A DNA stretch of 64,000 bases from Tindallia magadiensis. Its GTDB lineage: Bacteria; Bacillota; Clostridia; Peptostreptococcales; Tindalliaceae. Of this stretch, positions 27,181-35,994 are shown one piece after another; position 1 is the stretch's first letter; each line of letters starts with the position of its first letter. Both the position numbers and the translations under genes were made by a program. The DNA is taken from assembly GCF_900113635.1 (NCBI RefSeq), contig NZ_FOQA01000009.1, positions 30,822-94,821 of the forward strand, given 5' to 3'. A model generated the notes under the pieces. It had not been told where the DNA came from. It ran no database searches and was given only the letters and a program-made list of their open reading frames with translations.

Positions 27181-27486
27181 ATGAAAAAACTGGCATTAGA
27201 TCATCTGAAACTGTATATCTGGTTTCATGCTCGGTACAAAATGATTCGAAGCCTACTTTATGTTATGGCTGTGATTACCATCGCCATTCCCGTATCAATG
27301 GTTTTAATAGATGAAGGTGTAACCTTTAGTCCTTTAGTGGGAAATATAATCATCAACGTTTCTGGTGGTTGCTTTATCTTAGGAAAACTGATTACTCTAT
27401 ACGATAAGTGGTACGAAGAGCAGCCTGTTTCTTTTCATGTAGCGTTTATACTCGGTACGCTCTTTGCTATGTTGCAAAGAGGATGA
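27181..27486 (+). CDS. Small four-segment membrane protein of unknown function
   Basis: 101 residues with membrane segments about 22-43, 48-70 and 80-97 and a positively charged N-terminus (KKLALDHLKLYIWFHARYKMIRS), giving a likely inside-facing start. It does not match a family I know. It follows the helical-repeat gene by four bases with a GAGGTGG ribosome site. The two may form a membrane-anchored pair, but no function can be inferred. Confidence 0.65.
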   Translation: MKKLALDHLKLYIWFHARYKMIRSLLYVMAVITIAIPVSMVLIDEGVTFSPLVGNIIINVSGGCFILGKLITLYDKWYEEQPVSFHVAFILGTLFAMLQRG

Positions 27487-27538
27487 TTCCATTATTACCA
27501 TTGGTGGCAGAATTGAAATCTTGTTTACCAGAAGCGAA

Positions 27539-28402
27539 TCAGTAAACTTGCTTAGTAGCTTGCTGGCAAAGATACTCTTGTTTATACAAAAGGTCCTTTT
27601 GCAACATTTGCTCATAGTCATCGCAGCGACAGGCCAGGAGTTCATGAATAACAGGTACTTTTGGCTGGTCATGTTTCAAGCAGTTCACCTGTTCCTTAAG
27701 ATCAAGCTCACTGGACCAAAGCGGTAAATGGTCCTTTTTTATATCCTCAAAATCCCCAAATCCATGAAGATGGCCAATAAGCACTTTATCAAGAAAGAAA
27801 CGGTCTGGTAATACAGGAGTTTCTTCATTTCGGGCATCATGCACCATATCCCAACAAATACCAAAACGAGGAGTATCAAAGTCATAGACCAGAGAGACCA
27901 AATCCCGTCGGTTACTTCCCCATTGTTTCGAAGATCGATGAAGCGTTTCTATTGCTAAAGCAAAGGGCATACGAAACTGTTCAAAAAGGTTCAAGGCAAA
28001 GTCGCAAAAATATCGGGTAGCCTCTTGGGCATGCAATGCATTATCAGAGCGATGTGCTGCTCCGTGGAAGGTAATAATGGGACGATAGTCTACTGAACTG
28101 CTTTCATGCAACTGAAGAAGTTGATAGAAAAAAGCTTCATAATGTTTCTTGATGGCATCATCTTCAAACCATCGTTCAATAGCGAATTCATTTCCTGGGA
28201 TAAAATCAGGTACATGGTAATGAAAAATCATACGATGAGCCGAAAAGGATTTCAAAAAATCCTGATACAATGCAAAAGGCAGTAGGGTTTCATGAACAGA
28301 AACTTCAAAACCATGGATATCAGAAGCAATCATCCATTCTTTAAAAGCTTCGTGAGAAAGAGTTTTGAAGATTTTTTCCTCAAAGGTGATAAAATCAAAC
28401 AT
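27539..28402 (-). CDS. Xylose-isomerase-like TIM-barrel protein
   Basis: 287 residues from ATG 28402, which has AAAGGCGG nine bases upstream; the longer in-frame start at 28513 would add 37 unlike residues. It resembles the sugar-phosphate isomerase/epimerase (AP endonuclease 2) superfamily: strand-end motifs HGFEVSVHE (about 30), MIFHYHVPDF, PIITFHGAAH (about 120), FALAIETLHR (about 165) and FGICWDMVHDAR (about 195), with LIGHLHGFGDF near 225. Several His, Glu and Asp residues sit where metal ligands are expected. The substrate is unknown. It is transcribed divergently from the folate cluster. Confidence 0.8.
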   Translation of the reverse strand: MFDFITFEEKIFKTLSHEAFKEWMIASDIHGFEVSVHETLLPFALYQDFLKSFSAHRMIFHYHVPDFIPGNEFAIERWFEDDAIKKHYEAFFYQLLQLHESSSVDYRPIITFHGAAHRSDNALHAQEATRYFCDFALNLFEQFRMPFALAIETLHRSSKQWGSNRRDLVSLVYDFDTPRFGICWDMVHDARNEETPVLPDRFFLDKVLIGHLHGFGDFEDIKKDHLPLWSSELDLKEQVNCLKHDQPKVPVIHELLACRCDDYEQMLQKDLLYKQEYLCQQATKQVY

Positions 28403-28467
28403 AGGAGCAAACCGCCTTTCAAAAAGGTTTTTGTGGTGAAGCTTATCGGATAAAAAAGATAGAACCA

Positions 28468-28495
28468 TTGATAAGTTGACGCTAAGCAATGTCAA
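28468..28495 (-). promoter_or_regulatory. Minus-strand promoter of the TIM-barrel gene, overlapping the pabA promoter
   Basis: On the minus strand TTGACA (28495-28490), 16-base spacer, TATCAA (28473-28468). It interlocks with the plus-strand promoter, so the two directions probably compete. Confidence 0.4.
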
Positions 28496-28505
28496 AGGGT
28501 ATAAT
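28476..28505 (+). promoter_or_regulatory. Promoter of the pab-fol cluster
   Basis: TTGACG (28476-28481), 18-base spacer, TATAAT (28500-28505). About 300 bases of leader follow before pabA. The 408-base gap 28403-28810 holds only these two promoters and the 18-bp array. Confidence 0.6.
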
Positions 28506-28637
28506 CGTGGCATTGGGCCGGTGGAAATAATACAAAATGGCTAGGAATCAGATCCTATTCAATGATACAATAATGAATGCAAAGATGCTACTCTGAAAAC
28601 AACAAAAACAAGCAACAACTAACAACTAATAAGTGAT

Positions 28638-28782
28638 AAGGAACAGAAATACAATAAGGACTAGAAGTATAATAAGAAACAGAAGCATAATAAAGGCTAG
28701 AAATACAATAAAGAAGAGAAATGAAATAACAAGGAATAGAAATAGTAAGAAACAGGCAAAGCAGAAAGAGACAAGAAGAAAC
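28638..28782 (+). repeat. 18-bp degenerate tandem array in the pabA leader
   Basis: At least eight units with consensus near AAGRAACAGAARTAYAAT. Six units have an exact 18-base period (starts 28638, 28656, 28674, 28692, 28710, 28728), followed by two looser ones. It runs to within about 20 bases of the pabA ribosome site. Confidence 0.8.
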
Positions 28783-28810
28783 ACATGACAAGAAGCAGGG
28801 AGGAGATCAT

Positions 28811-29371
28811 TTGATTTTAATGATAGACAATTACGATTCCTTCGTATACAACCTGGTACAATATTTAATGCAACTGGGAAAGGAAGTTCGTGTTGTTCGA
28901 AATGATGACATTACCATTGAAGAAATAAAAGAGATGAACCCGGAGGTTATTGTCATTTCACCAGGTCCTTGCACTCCTGATGAGGCAGGAATCAGCAAAG
29001 CCATTGTGGAAGAACTAAAAGGCGAATACCCGATTTTGGGAATTTGTCTGGGGCATCAGACCATCGGACAGGTTTTTGGCGGCAAGGTGATCCAGGCCTT
29101 AGAGCCGATCCATGGCAAAGTATACCCTGTAACCCATGATGGAAAAGGTGTGTTTAAGGGATTGAAAAACCCTCTCAAGGTCACTCGATACCATTCGTTG
29201 ATTGTTGAAAAAGAAAGCCTGCCCGAAGAACTGGTGATTACCGCCAGTACGGAAGATGGTCAAATCATGGGGTTAAGGCACAAAGAATATCGGATGGAAA
29301 GCGTTCAGTTTCATCCAGAAGCAATCCTTACGGAACAGGGATTGGAACTACTAGATAATTTTATCCGATGA
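28811..29371 (+). CDS. pabA: Aminodeoxychorismate/anthranilate synthase glutaminase component
   Basis: 186 residues of class-I glutamine amidotransferase. The catalytic Cys is in GICLGHQ (about residue 79) and the His-Glu pair in VQFHPEA (about 168-170). The TTG start is supported by GGAGG seven bases upstream and by the standard MILMIDNYDSF N-terminus; the ATG at 28820 is too far from it. It supplies ammonia from glutamine to PabB. Location before pabB, pabC and fol genes favours a role in p-aminobenzoate over tryptophan synthesis, although such subunits can serve both. Confidence 0.94.
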   Translation: MILMIDNYDSFVYNLVQYLMQLGKEVRVVRNDDITIEEIKEMNPEVIVISPGPCTPDEAGISKAIVEELKGEYPILGICLGHQTIGQVFGGKVIQALEPIHGKVYPVTHDGKGVFKGLKNPLKVTRYHSLIVEKESLPEELVITASTEDGQIMGLRHKEYRMESVQFHPEAILTEQGLELLDNFIR

Positions 29372-29408
29372 TGATGTTTGACAATGTTAAGAACAGGTAG
29401 GTGGAAAA

Positions 29409-30779
29409 ATGATCGTAAGAGAAATCGAAACCACGTTGGATAGCTTTCAGCTCTTTGCCGCCTTTAAGGAAGAGGCCTATCCATACTTTTTAGACAGCGG
29501 AATGAACAAAGGCGGATTAGGGAAATATTCTTTTATTGGAAGTAATCCCTTTAGAATTTTTAAGGCTAAAAACGAAACATTAATGTGGATTGAAAAAGAC
29601 CAATGCAAAGAAGGCATGGGAAACCCCTTCGAAGCATTAAAAGAACTGTACCACCAATATCATCAACCCTATAAAAGTTTTTTACCCTTTATCGGAGGCA
29701 TGGTAGGGTTTTTTGGATATGATTTATGCCACCATATTGAAAAATTTCACCGTACTACGTTGGACGATGTGAAGATACCGGACCTTTACCTGGGCTTTTA
29801 TGATGGCGGCCTGGTCATCGATCATGAAGAAAACAAAGTATATATAACGGATGCCGGCGTTCGTGAAGGAGCGGAAGAAAGGGTTGAATGGCTGCAGAAA
29901 ACCATTAATGCCTTTGAAAAAAATCCTAAGCCAATAGAAACAAGCTATCATCAGGAACCAGCAACCTTTGAACAAAACCTTACAAAAGAGCAGTATCAAA
30001 AAGCCATTCAGGATGTCAAAGCCTATATCCGGTCAGGGGATATTTATCAAGCCAATATGACCCGCCGGTTTCAGACTAAGCTCCGAGATCATCCGATAGA
30101 ACTGTATAAAAAACTACGGGACATTAATCCGGCTCCCTTTGCCAGTTATATCGATTTTGGAGAAGGTCATATTGTTTCCTCCTCGCCGGAACGCTTTATC
30201 AGCCTTCGGGAGGGAATCATCGAAACCAGACCCATCAAAGGAACCTGCCCGAGAGGAAAAACCGAAGAGGAAGATCAAGCCAACTACGAAGCCTTATCCC
30301 AGTCCGAAAAAGATCGTTCCGAACTGCTGATGATCGTTGATTTGGAAAGAAATGATCTCAGCAAAATTGCGAAGGTAGGGACAGTAAAAGTACCAGAGCT
30401 TTTTGTCATCGAAAAATACGCCACCGTGTTTCATCTGGTAGCTACCGTTAGAGCCGAACTAGAAGAAGGAACGGATCCTATCGACTGCCTAAAAGCAACT
30501 TTTCCCGGTGGTTCTATTACCGGAGCTCCCAAAATCAGAGCAATGGAAATCATTGATGAATTAGAACCAACACAACGTAACCTTTACACAGGCTCTATTG
30601 GCTATATCGGGTTTAACGGAGACATGGATCTAAACATTGTGATTCGAACCATTGTATGCAAAGATGATAAGGCCTACTTCCAAGTGGGGGGCGGTATTGT
30701 CTGGGATTCAGATCCGGAAGGAGAATACCAGGAATCCATGGACAAAGCCAAAGCCTTAATGGAAGCCTTACGCCATTAG
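29409..30779 (+). CDS. pabB: Aminodeoxychorismate synthase component I
   Basis: 456 residues, full length of the chorismate-binding family. The C-terminal catalytic half shows the family hallmarks PIKGTCPRGKT (about 275), DLERNDLSKIAKVG, FPGGSITGAPKIRAMEIIDELEP (about 365) and YTGSIGYIG. The PIKGT lysine region is that of PabB rather than TrpE (which has PIAGT). It turns chorismate plus ammonia into 4-amino-4-deoxychorismate. It starts 37 bases after pabA with a GTAGGTGG ribosome site. Confidence 0.94.
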   Translation: MIVREIETTLDSFQLFAAFKEEAYPYFLDSGMNKGGLGKYSFIGSNPFRIFKAKNETLMWIEKDQCKEGMGNPFEALKELYHQYHQPYKSFLPFIGGMVGFFGYDLCHHIEKFHRTTLDDVKIPDLYLGFYDGGLVIDHEENKVYITDAGVREGAEERVEWLQKTINAFEKNPKPIETSYHQEPATFEQNLTKEQYQKAIQDVKAYIRSGDIYQANMTRRFQTKLRDHPIELYKKLRDINPAPFASYIDFGEGHIVSSSPERFISLREGIIETRPIKGTCPRGKTEEEDQANYEALSQSEKDRSELLMIVDLERNDLSKIAKVGTVKVPELFVIEKYATVFHLVATVRAELEEGTDPIDCLKATFPGGSITGAPKIRAMEIIDELEPTQRNLYTGSIGYIGFNGDMDLNIVIRTIVCKDDKAYFQVGGGIVWDSDPEGEYQESMDKAKALMEALRH

Positions 30780-30783
30780 AAAG

Positions 30784-30826
30784 ACAGCCCATAAAGATAT
30801 CCCATAAACACAGCCCATAAGGACTA
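30784..30826 (+). repeat. Short CCCATAA repeats before pabC
   Basis: Three copies of an ACAGCCCATAA-like unit with about 15-base spacing between pabB and pabC. Another example of the short tandem arrays common in this window. Confidence 0.55.
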
Positions 30827-30885
30827 TAAACTTGAACCTGTAGATGCCCGACAAATACCCATGCACCCCAGAGAAAGGAACCTGT

Positions 30886-31701
30886 ATGTTTATCTATAAT
30901 TCCAAACTATCGCTGGAAGAAACCATGACCTTATCGCCTCATTCTGCTTCTTTAGGCTACGGATTATCTCTCTTTGAAACCATTAAGCTTACCAAGGGAA
31001 AACCCGAATTTTTATCGGCCCATTTAGAGAGAATAAACCATTCCCTAACCGTTTTTGGTTCAGAGAAAAAACTAAAGATCACCACGGTGCAAGAAGATAT
31101 TCAAAAACTCCTAAAAGCGGCAAACGTAGAAGAGGGTGCTATCAAGCTGATGGTAATGGATTTAGGCGAAGGAGACCATGTATTACTGACCTATCGTCCA
31201 CAAAAATACAAGTCCTCCCTTTACCAACAGGGATTTTCCCTCGGTTTTTCAGAAATCGTGAACGATGAAAAAAATCGATTCACCTATCACAAAACCGCTA
31301 ATTACGGCAGTAAGATGATAGAATTTCGGCGTGGAAAAGAGAAAGGCTACGATGACGTCTTATTCCTCAACACCAAAGGATGGATCACGGAAGGTGCGAT
31401 TACCAATGTTTTTTTCCTCAAAGATAACCGCATTTATACACCTTCCCTGGAATCCGGCTTGCTCCCGGGAATTATGAGACAGATGGTAAAAGAAGTGCTG
31501 GCAAACATGGGAAAAAAAGTAGTAGAGACTCCCATTGAAAAAAGCTTCTACCGTCATTGTCAATCCGCATGGGTGACCAACTCTTTGATGGGTGCTATGC
31601 CGGTAAGGCAGATTGAAGAAATGGAATATAGGGTAACAGAAAACCATCTCACCACAGCCATTAATGCACAATTGACTGACTTAATTCAAAGCAAGGTATA
31701 A
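30886..31701 (+). CDS. pabC: Aminodeoxychorismate lyase (class-IV PLP enzyme)
   Basis: 271 residues from ATG 30886, which follows AAGGAA; the upstream in-frame ATG 30844 lacks a site. It belongs to the branched-chain-aminotransferase-like fold IV. The PLP lysine is in TYHKTANYGSKM (about residue 130), and further family marks are GYDDVLFLNTKGWITEGAITNVFF and SGLLPGIMR. It releases pyruvate from aminodeoxychorismate to give p-aminobenzoate. It is third in the pab order, with the start region SLGYGLSLFETIK typical of PabC. Confidence 0.9.
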   Translation: MFIYNSKLSLEETMTLSPHSASLGYGLSLFETIKLTKGKPEFLSAHLERINHSLTVFGSEKKLKITTVQEDIQKLLKAANVEEGAIKLMVMDLGEGDHVLLTYRPQKYKSSLYQQGFSLGFSEIVNDEKNRFTYHKTANYGSKMIEFRRGKEKGYDDVLFLNTKGWITEGAITNVFFLKDNRIYTPSLESGLLPGIMRQMVKEVLANMGKKVVETPIEKSFYRHCQSAWVTNSLMGAMPVRQIEEMEYRVTENHLTTAINAQLTDLIQSKV

Positions 31702-31744
31702 GCAGGATTTTTGCGGTGTTTGTCACTAGATAAAGGTGATCTTC

Positions 31745-31788
31745 AGTGGAGAAACATAAATGGAAAAACATAAGTGGAGAAACATGGA
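31745..31788 (+). repeat. Three-unit tandem array before the nucleotidyltransferase gene
   Basis: Units GTGGAGAAACATAA, ATGGAAAAACATAA and GTGGAGAAACATGG follow each other at 14-15 base period, ending at the ribosome site of the next gene. Confidence 0.6.
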
Positions 31789-31803
31789 AAGGCAGGTTGG
31801 AGG

Positions 31804-32517
31804 ATGCATACCATCGTGAAAGAAGTAGTCGAAAACCTTATCCGCTTACATCCTGAGAGTCTGGTAGGAGCCATCGGAAAAAAATCCTATGAAGCTTTTG
31901 AAAAAAACAGCCACCCTTCAGGAGATGTAGATCTGCTAGTCATAGATGAACAATACCAGATTTTCGAAAGAGAAGTGGTTCAGCATGAAAATCTGGAAGT
32001 GGACATTTCCTATATCTCGGAAGAACTGCTTCATCAACAGGTTGCGGCCGGCTCTGTGATCTGGACAGACGTTGTGAAGCGGTTTGAAAAAATATATAAA
32101 GGGAAAGAAAATACTTTTCTTCGAATCCTTGCATTACAGCAGGCAGGAAGGAAAAACAAACCGGACTTAACAGCGGAAGAAATCAAGTTTATTCGCTTTG
32201 ATCTAAAAAACAAACTCCAATATCTTTCTCGGCAAAAACATGACCAGCCACAAAGCCATTACCTAAAAAACAACTACTTAACAGCATTGATCGAAGCCTA
32301 TTTTCAATTAACAGAACCAGTAATCCCCAAAGGAAAAAAACAATTAAGCATACTGAAAGAGAAAGAACCAACACTCTACAAAATGATAGAAGACTTTTAT
32401 AAAAAAGATTCAAAACAGTCATACGAAATACTTGAGAAAATGACAGACCATGTGCTGCGTCATGTAGGTGGTCCATTGCTAACCTTTGAAAAAGGCGTAT
32501 ATCCCATTGATCGGTAA
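31804..32517 (+). CDS. Nucleotidyltransferase-fold protein, unknown substrate
   Basis: 237 residues from ATG 31804; a GTG at 31774 inside the repeat array is also in frame. The N-terminal half has the polymerase-beta-like signature GAIGKKSYEAFEKNSHPSGDVDLLVID, with the metal-binding DxD (residues about 41-43) and a later acidic residue in LEVDISYI. The second half is helical, like the HEPN-like tails of MNT/aminoglycoside-nucleotidyltransferase relatives. It sits between pabC and folE. A modifying enzyme for a small molecule is possible, but I cannot name the substrate. Confidence 0.7.
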   Translation: MHTIVKEVVENLIRLHPESLVGAIGKKSYEAFEKNSHPSGDVDLLVIDEQYQIFEREVVQHENLEVDISYISEELLHQQVAAGSVIWTDVVKRFEKIYKGKENTFLRILALQQAGRKNKPDLTAEEIKFIRFDLKNKLQYLSRQKHDQPQSHYLKNNYLTALIEAYFQLTEPVIPKGKKQLSILKEKEPTLYKMIEDFYKKDSKQSYEILEKMTDHVLRHVGGPLLTFEKGVYPIDR

Positions 32518-32675
32518 AGAAATACAGAGAAAAATGGGGAGGATAAACAAGAAAAAAAGGTGAATAAGACGAAGGCAGGATCTATCAAGCATAAAAACAT
32601 AGGATTAGAAATCCATAAGACAGCATCGGCTAAAGAACAAGAAGGCAAGATAAATCCGCGGAAGGGGATGTAAGG

Positions 32676-33242
32676 ATGGATAAAAAACGAATCGAAAATG
32701 CGGTAAGAGAAATTCTACACGCTATTGGCGAAGATCCAGATCGAGAAGGACTGTTAGGAACACCGGATCGAATTGCACGAATGTACGAAGAAATATTTTC
32801 CGGAATGAATGAAGACCCCCAAAAGCATTTGGAGGTATTTTTTCAGGAAGAAAAACATGAAGAACTGGTCATTGTAAAAGACATTGCATTCTATTCCGTT
32901 TGCGAACATCACTTAGTACCCTTTTTTGGAGTGGCCCACGTAGGCTACATTCCTAAAAACGGAAAACTGACCGGCTTAAGCAAACTGGCAAGAGTGGTAG
33001 ATACCATCGCCAAAAGACCACAATTACAAGAACGGTTAACCTCAACCATCGCGGATACGATTCAGGAAAAATTGGAACCTTACGGAGTGATTGTCGTTGT
33101 AGAAGCAGAACATATGTGCATGACCATGCGGGGAGTTAAAAAGCCAGGCTCTAAAACCGTTTCTTCCGCCGTACGAGGGATCTTCAAACATGACGCAAAA
33201 TCCAGAGCAGAAGCAATTACATTGATTGAATTTGGTCGATAA
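32676..33242 (+). CDS. folE: GTP cyclohydrolase I
   Basis: 188 residues, complete. It converts GTP to dihydroneopterin triphosphate, the first step of folate synthesis. Zinc ligands are visible: Cys and His in [12 protein letters not shown] (about 75-80) and Cys in [15 protein letters not shown] (about 146). LSKLARVVD and [10 protein letters not shown] are further family marks. It is the canonical FolE1 type, not the zinc-independent FolE2. A purine-rich 158-base spacer without recognised signals separates it from the gene before. Confidence 0.96.
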   Translation: MDKKRIENAVREILHAIGEDPDREGLLGTPDRIARMYEEIFSGMNEDPQKHLEVFFQEEKHEELVIVKDIAFYSVCEHHLVPFFGVAHVGYIPKNGKLTGLSKLARVVDTIAKRPQLQERLTSTIADTIQEKLEPYGVIVVVEAEHMCMTMRGVKKPGSKTVSSAVRGIFKHDAKSRAEAITLIEFGR

Positions 33243-33274
33243 ACAGAGGGAAAAAGGAGGTTACGAGAGACGGT

Positions 33275-34171
33275 ATGACAAAGAGGACAACAAAGCAAGA
33301 GAAAACGGAAACAATCCATCAGTCAAAGCCACAGAAAACCTTCGATCCACTGGAACTGAGAGGGTATTCGCTGCCACTTGGGAAGCGAACATTGATTATG
33401 GGAATCTTAAATGTCACACCCGATTCCTTTTCTGATGGCGGACAGTTTACAGAAGTGGAAAAAGCCCTGCTCCATGGAAAAAAAATGGTAGAAGAAGGTG
33501 CGGATATCATTGATATAGGGGGAGAGTCTACCAGACCAGGTGCCGTAAAAGTGGAAGAGGAAGAAGAACTTCAGCGGGTCATGCCCATGGTAAAAGCGTT
33601 GGTAGAAGCCTTAGAAGTTCCCATATCCATCGATACCTATAAAGCACCAGTGGCAAAGGCAGCTTTAGAAGCCGGCGTTCATATGATCAATGATGTATGG
33701 GGCCTTCAGCGAGATAAGGAAATGGCATCGGTAGTAGCTTCCTTTGGCGTTCCGGTATGCATCATGCACAATCAAGAAGGCACGGAATATAAAGAAGATA
33801 TTCTTTCCAGCATAAAAACGTTTTTTGAGAAATCCCTTACCATGGCTCGAAAAGCAGGTATCGACGACAAAAACATTCTGCTGGATCCGGGTATAGGCTT
33901 TGGAAAAACACCAGAACAAAACATTTATGTTATGGGTAGATTGCAGGAACTTCAGGAATTTGGTTATCCGGTGTTACTAGGAACGTCCAGAAAATCCATG
34001 ATAGGAAAAATACTAGACCTGGCACCAGAGCAAAGAATCGAAGGCACCTTGGCTACCAATGTGATTGGCGTTTATCAAGGAGTAGAAATCATTAGAGTTC
34101 ATGATATTAAAGAAAACCTGAGAGGAATAAAGGTGGCGGATGCCATCCTAAGAGGAGTCGAACATGGATAA
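33275..34171 (+). CDS. folP: Dihydropteroate synthase
   Basis: 298 residues. It condenses p-aminobenzoate with hydroxymethyl-dihydropterin diphosphate. Signatures: GILNVTPDSFSDGG (about 45-58), DIIDIGGESTRPGA (about 82-95), SIDTYKAPVAKAAL, NDVWGLQRD, DPGIGFGKTPEQN and LLGTSRKSMIG; the sulfonamide-site loops are all present. The first 30 residues are an extra Lys/Thr-rich tail. The GGAGG lies 15 bases before the ATG, rather far, but no better start is seen. It overlaps folB by eight bases. Confidence 0.95.
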   Translation: MTKRTTKQEKTETIHQSKPQKTFDPLELRGYSLPLGKRTLIMGILNVTPDSFSDGGQFTEVEKALLHGKKMVEEGADIIDIGGESTRPGAVKVEEEEELQRVMPMVKALVEALEVPISIDTYKAPVAKAALEAGVHMINDVWGLQRDKEMASVVASFGVPVCIMHNQEGTEYKEDILSSIKTFFEKSLTMARKAGIDDKNILLDPGIGFGKTPEQNIYVMGRLQELQEFGYPVLLGTSRKSMIGKILDLAPEQRIEGTLATNVIGVYQGVEIIRVHDIKENLRGIKVADAILRGVEHG

Positions 34172-34529
34172 AATCATTATGCACCATCTATCATTCTACG
34201 GATATCATGGCGTCTTGGAAGAGGAAAAAAGGCTGGGACAAAAATTTATCCTGGACATAGAACTATGGGTAGACCTGGCACTGGCCGGCACCACAGACCA
34301 TGTAGACAATACCGTTAGCTATGCAAATGTCTATGAAGATGTAAAAGAATTGGCAGAAAATCAAAGTTTTCATTTGATTGAAGCCCTGGCAGAACACATC
34401 AGTCACCGTATTTTGGAGAAATATGGAAAGGTCAAAAAAGTCATGGTACGGGTAAAAAAACCAGAAGCACCCGTAAAAGGCATTTTTGACTACTTTGGTG
34501 TGGAAATTGAGAGAAGTCGAGATGAATAG
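34164..34529 (+). CDS. folB: Dihydroneopterin aldolase
   Basis: 121 residues, normal length. N-terminus IIMHHLSFYGYHGVLEEEKRLGQKF with catalytic Glu and Tyr region; the conserved Lys lies in RVKKPEAPV (about 100). It splits dihydroneopterin into 6-hydroxymethyl-dihydropterin and glycolaldehyde. It overlaps folP and folK by eight bases on each side, so translation of the three is tightly linked. Confidence 0.95.
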   Translation: MDKIIMHHLSFYGYHGVLEEEKRLGQKFILDIELWVDLALAGTTDHVDNTVSYANVYEDVKELAENQSFHLIEALAEHISHRILEKYGKVKKVMVRVKKPEAPVKGIFDYFGVEIERSRDE

Positions 34530-35010
34530 AACCTATCTAAGTTTAGGAAGCAATATAGGAGATCGGAGAGAACATCTAAGAGATGCCTGCCAGATGATTC
34601 AAGAACATCCCCAAACAATTACCTGCCGGAAATCCGCTCTTTATGAAACCGATCCAGTAGGCTATCTGGATCAGGACCCATTTCTCAACATGGTCGTTGA
34701 ACTGGACACCACCCTAGAAGCCTATGAACTGTTGGCTTTCTGTCATGAAATCGAAGCTACACTTAAGAGAAAGCGAGTGATTCGTTGGGGCCCACGAAGC
34801 ATTGATGTGGATATCCTGTTGTTTAATGATCAGAAAAGTAGTGAAAAAGAGTTAATACTTCCCCACCCTCGCATGAAAGAACGGGGATTCGTCATCGTTC
34901 CCCTGTACGAACTAAATCCATTGCTTGTGATTGATGGAGAATCTATCGAAAGCTTATACCATCACTTAAAGACAGAAGGCGTTCGTAAACTGGATAAAAG
35001 AATAGACTAA
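34522..35010 (+). CDS. folK: HPPK, 6-hydroxymethyl-7,8-dihydropterin pyrophosphokinase
   Basis: 162 residues from ATG 34522, which gives the standard MNRTYLSLGSNIGDR start; the longer in-frame start within folB is not needed. The ATP/Mg signature RWGPRSIDVDILLF (about 92-105) is complete. It transfers pyrophosphate from ATP to the pterin, the substrate for FolP. It is the last recognised folate gene of the cluster. Confidence 0.95.
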   Translation: MNRTYLSLGSNIGDRREHLRDACQMIQEHPQTITCRKSALYETDPVGYLDQDPFLNMVVELDTTLEAYELLAFCHEIEATLKRKRVIRWGPRSIDVDILLFNDQKSSEKELILPHPRMKERGFVIVPLYELNPLLVIDGESIESLYHHLKTEGVRKLDKRID

Positions 35011-35094
35011 TCCCCTTCCTTTTGAAAGAAAGAGACAAAAAAGAGGAAAAAGAAAGAAAATGTAGAATGATATAGGGAGGGGAGTGTACAAAAC

Positions 35095-35778
35095 ATGAAA
35101 ATAGAGTTTGAAGAACAGAAAGACGAAATTATTTACAGGGTATATGATTTCGATCCCAAATATGAAGAAATATTTCAAATGTGTTTTTATGAAAAAGATG
35201 ACCGAGGATATACTAAAAAATATCCTAAACATGCAAAATATTTGGATAGAATGAAAGAACGCTATCAAGAAAACGCACCACTTATGTTTGATCAACTAGG
35301 TTACTTTGCAGAAGTTCCATGGCAGTTAGGATTAAAAAAGTTTTGCGAAATGCTTCAAAACAGTACGGTTAATTGGTGGCTGACAGGCAGTTGTGCTGCT
35401 TGTATCCGAGGAGTTGAGTTAAACCCTCATGATATTGATATTATGATAGATTCTGAGTCTGTAGATGAAATAACAGAGATCTTTAAGGATTATCTGATAG
35501 AACCGATTATTAGCACAGAAGGATGGCTGACAAAAGATTTTGGTGTTATTTTTATGGATGTAAGAATTGATATTGCATCAGATCCAGCACCAATTCTGGA
35601 TGAACCGGAACCAGTAGACTGTGGTCCCTACGCCTTGAAAAATTTGGAAATAGTTGATTGGAATGGCTTTCAAATCAAAGTGCCTCCTTTGAAATTGCAG
35701 TTTAACGTTAATCAGAAAAGAGGGAGATTTGAAAGAGCTAAAAAGATTAAAGCCTTTATGGAAGCTAAAAAGAAATAA
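35095..35778 (+). CDS. Nucleotidyltransferase-like protein, unknown function
   Basis: 227 residues. The middle contains a polymerase-beta-like core GSCAACIRGVELNPHDIDIMID (about 99-120) with the acidic DID pair, followed by EWLTKDFGVIFMDVRIDIASD-like strands; the second acidic motif is DVRID. The C-terminal VPPLKLQFNVNQKRGRFERAKKIKAFM resembles AbiEii-type or MNT-type substrate domains. A role in toxin-antitoxin, defence or small-molecule modification is possible, but there is no partner gene next to it. The GGGAGGGGAG site is strong. Confidence 0.65.
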   Translation: MKIEFEEQKDEIIYRVYDFDPKYEEIFQMCFYEKDDRGYTKKYPKHAKYLDRMKERYQENAPLMFDQLGYFAEVPWQLGLKKFCEMLQNSTVNWWLTGSCAACIRGVELNPHDIDIMIDSESVDEITEIFKDYLIEPIISTEGWLTKDFGVIFMDVRIDIASDPAPILDEPEPVDCGPYALKNLEIVDWNGFQIKVPPLKLQFNVNQKRGRFERAKKIKAFMEAKKK

Positions 35779-35856
35779 AGAGAAACAAAGAGAAATAAAG
35801 AAAACTAAAGAAAAAATACAGTAAAATAGAGTGAAACACAAAAACCAAATAAGCAT

Positions 35857-35943
35857 CATAGCAGGGGAGCCGAAAGGCTGAGAAATGAAAATATTCGTTG
35901 ACCCTCGCACCTGACGTGGATAATCCCACCGTAGGAAGCTATG
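35857..35943 (+). ncRNA. TPP riboswitch (THI element)
   Basis: Conserved CTGAGA (35878-35883) and ACCTGA...GGATAAT...GTAGGAAGC core are present, closed by a P1 stem CATAGC (35857-35862) / GCTATG (35938-35943). It binds thiamine pyrophosphate and should switch off thiC through the terminator that follows. Confidence 0.95.
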
Positions 35944-35994
35944 TAATGATAACGAAAGTATCCATCGATGATATTGATCGTTTTTTCAACACAG

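Noticed and set aside
28588..28791. Minus-strand hydrophobic frame opposite the 18-bp array
   Set aside because: An artefact of the repeat: the complement of an A-rich 18-base period gives a Ser/Tyr/Leu-rich pseudo-peptide with no start signal.
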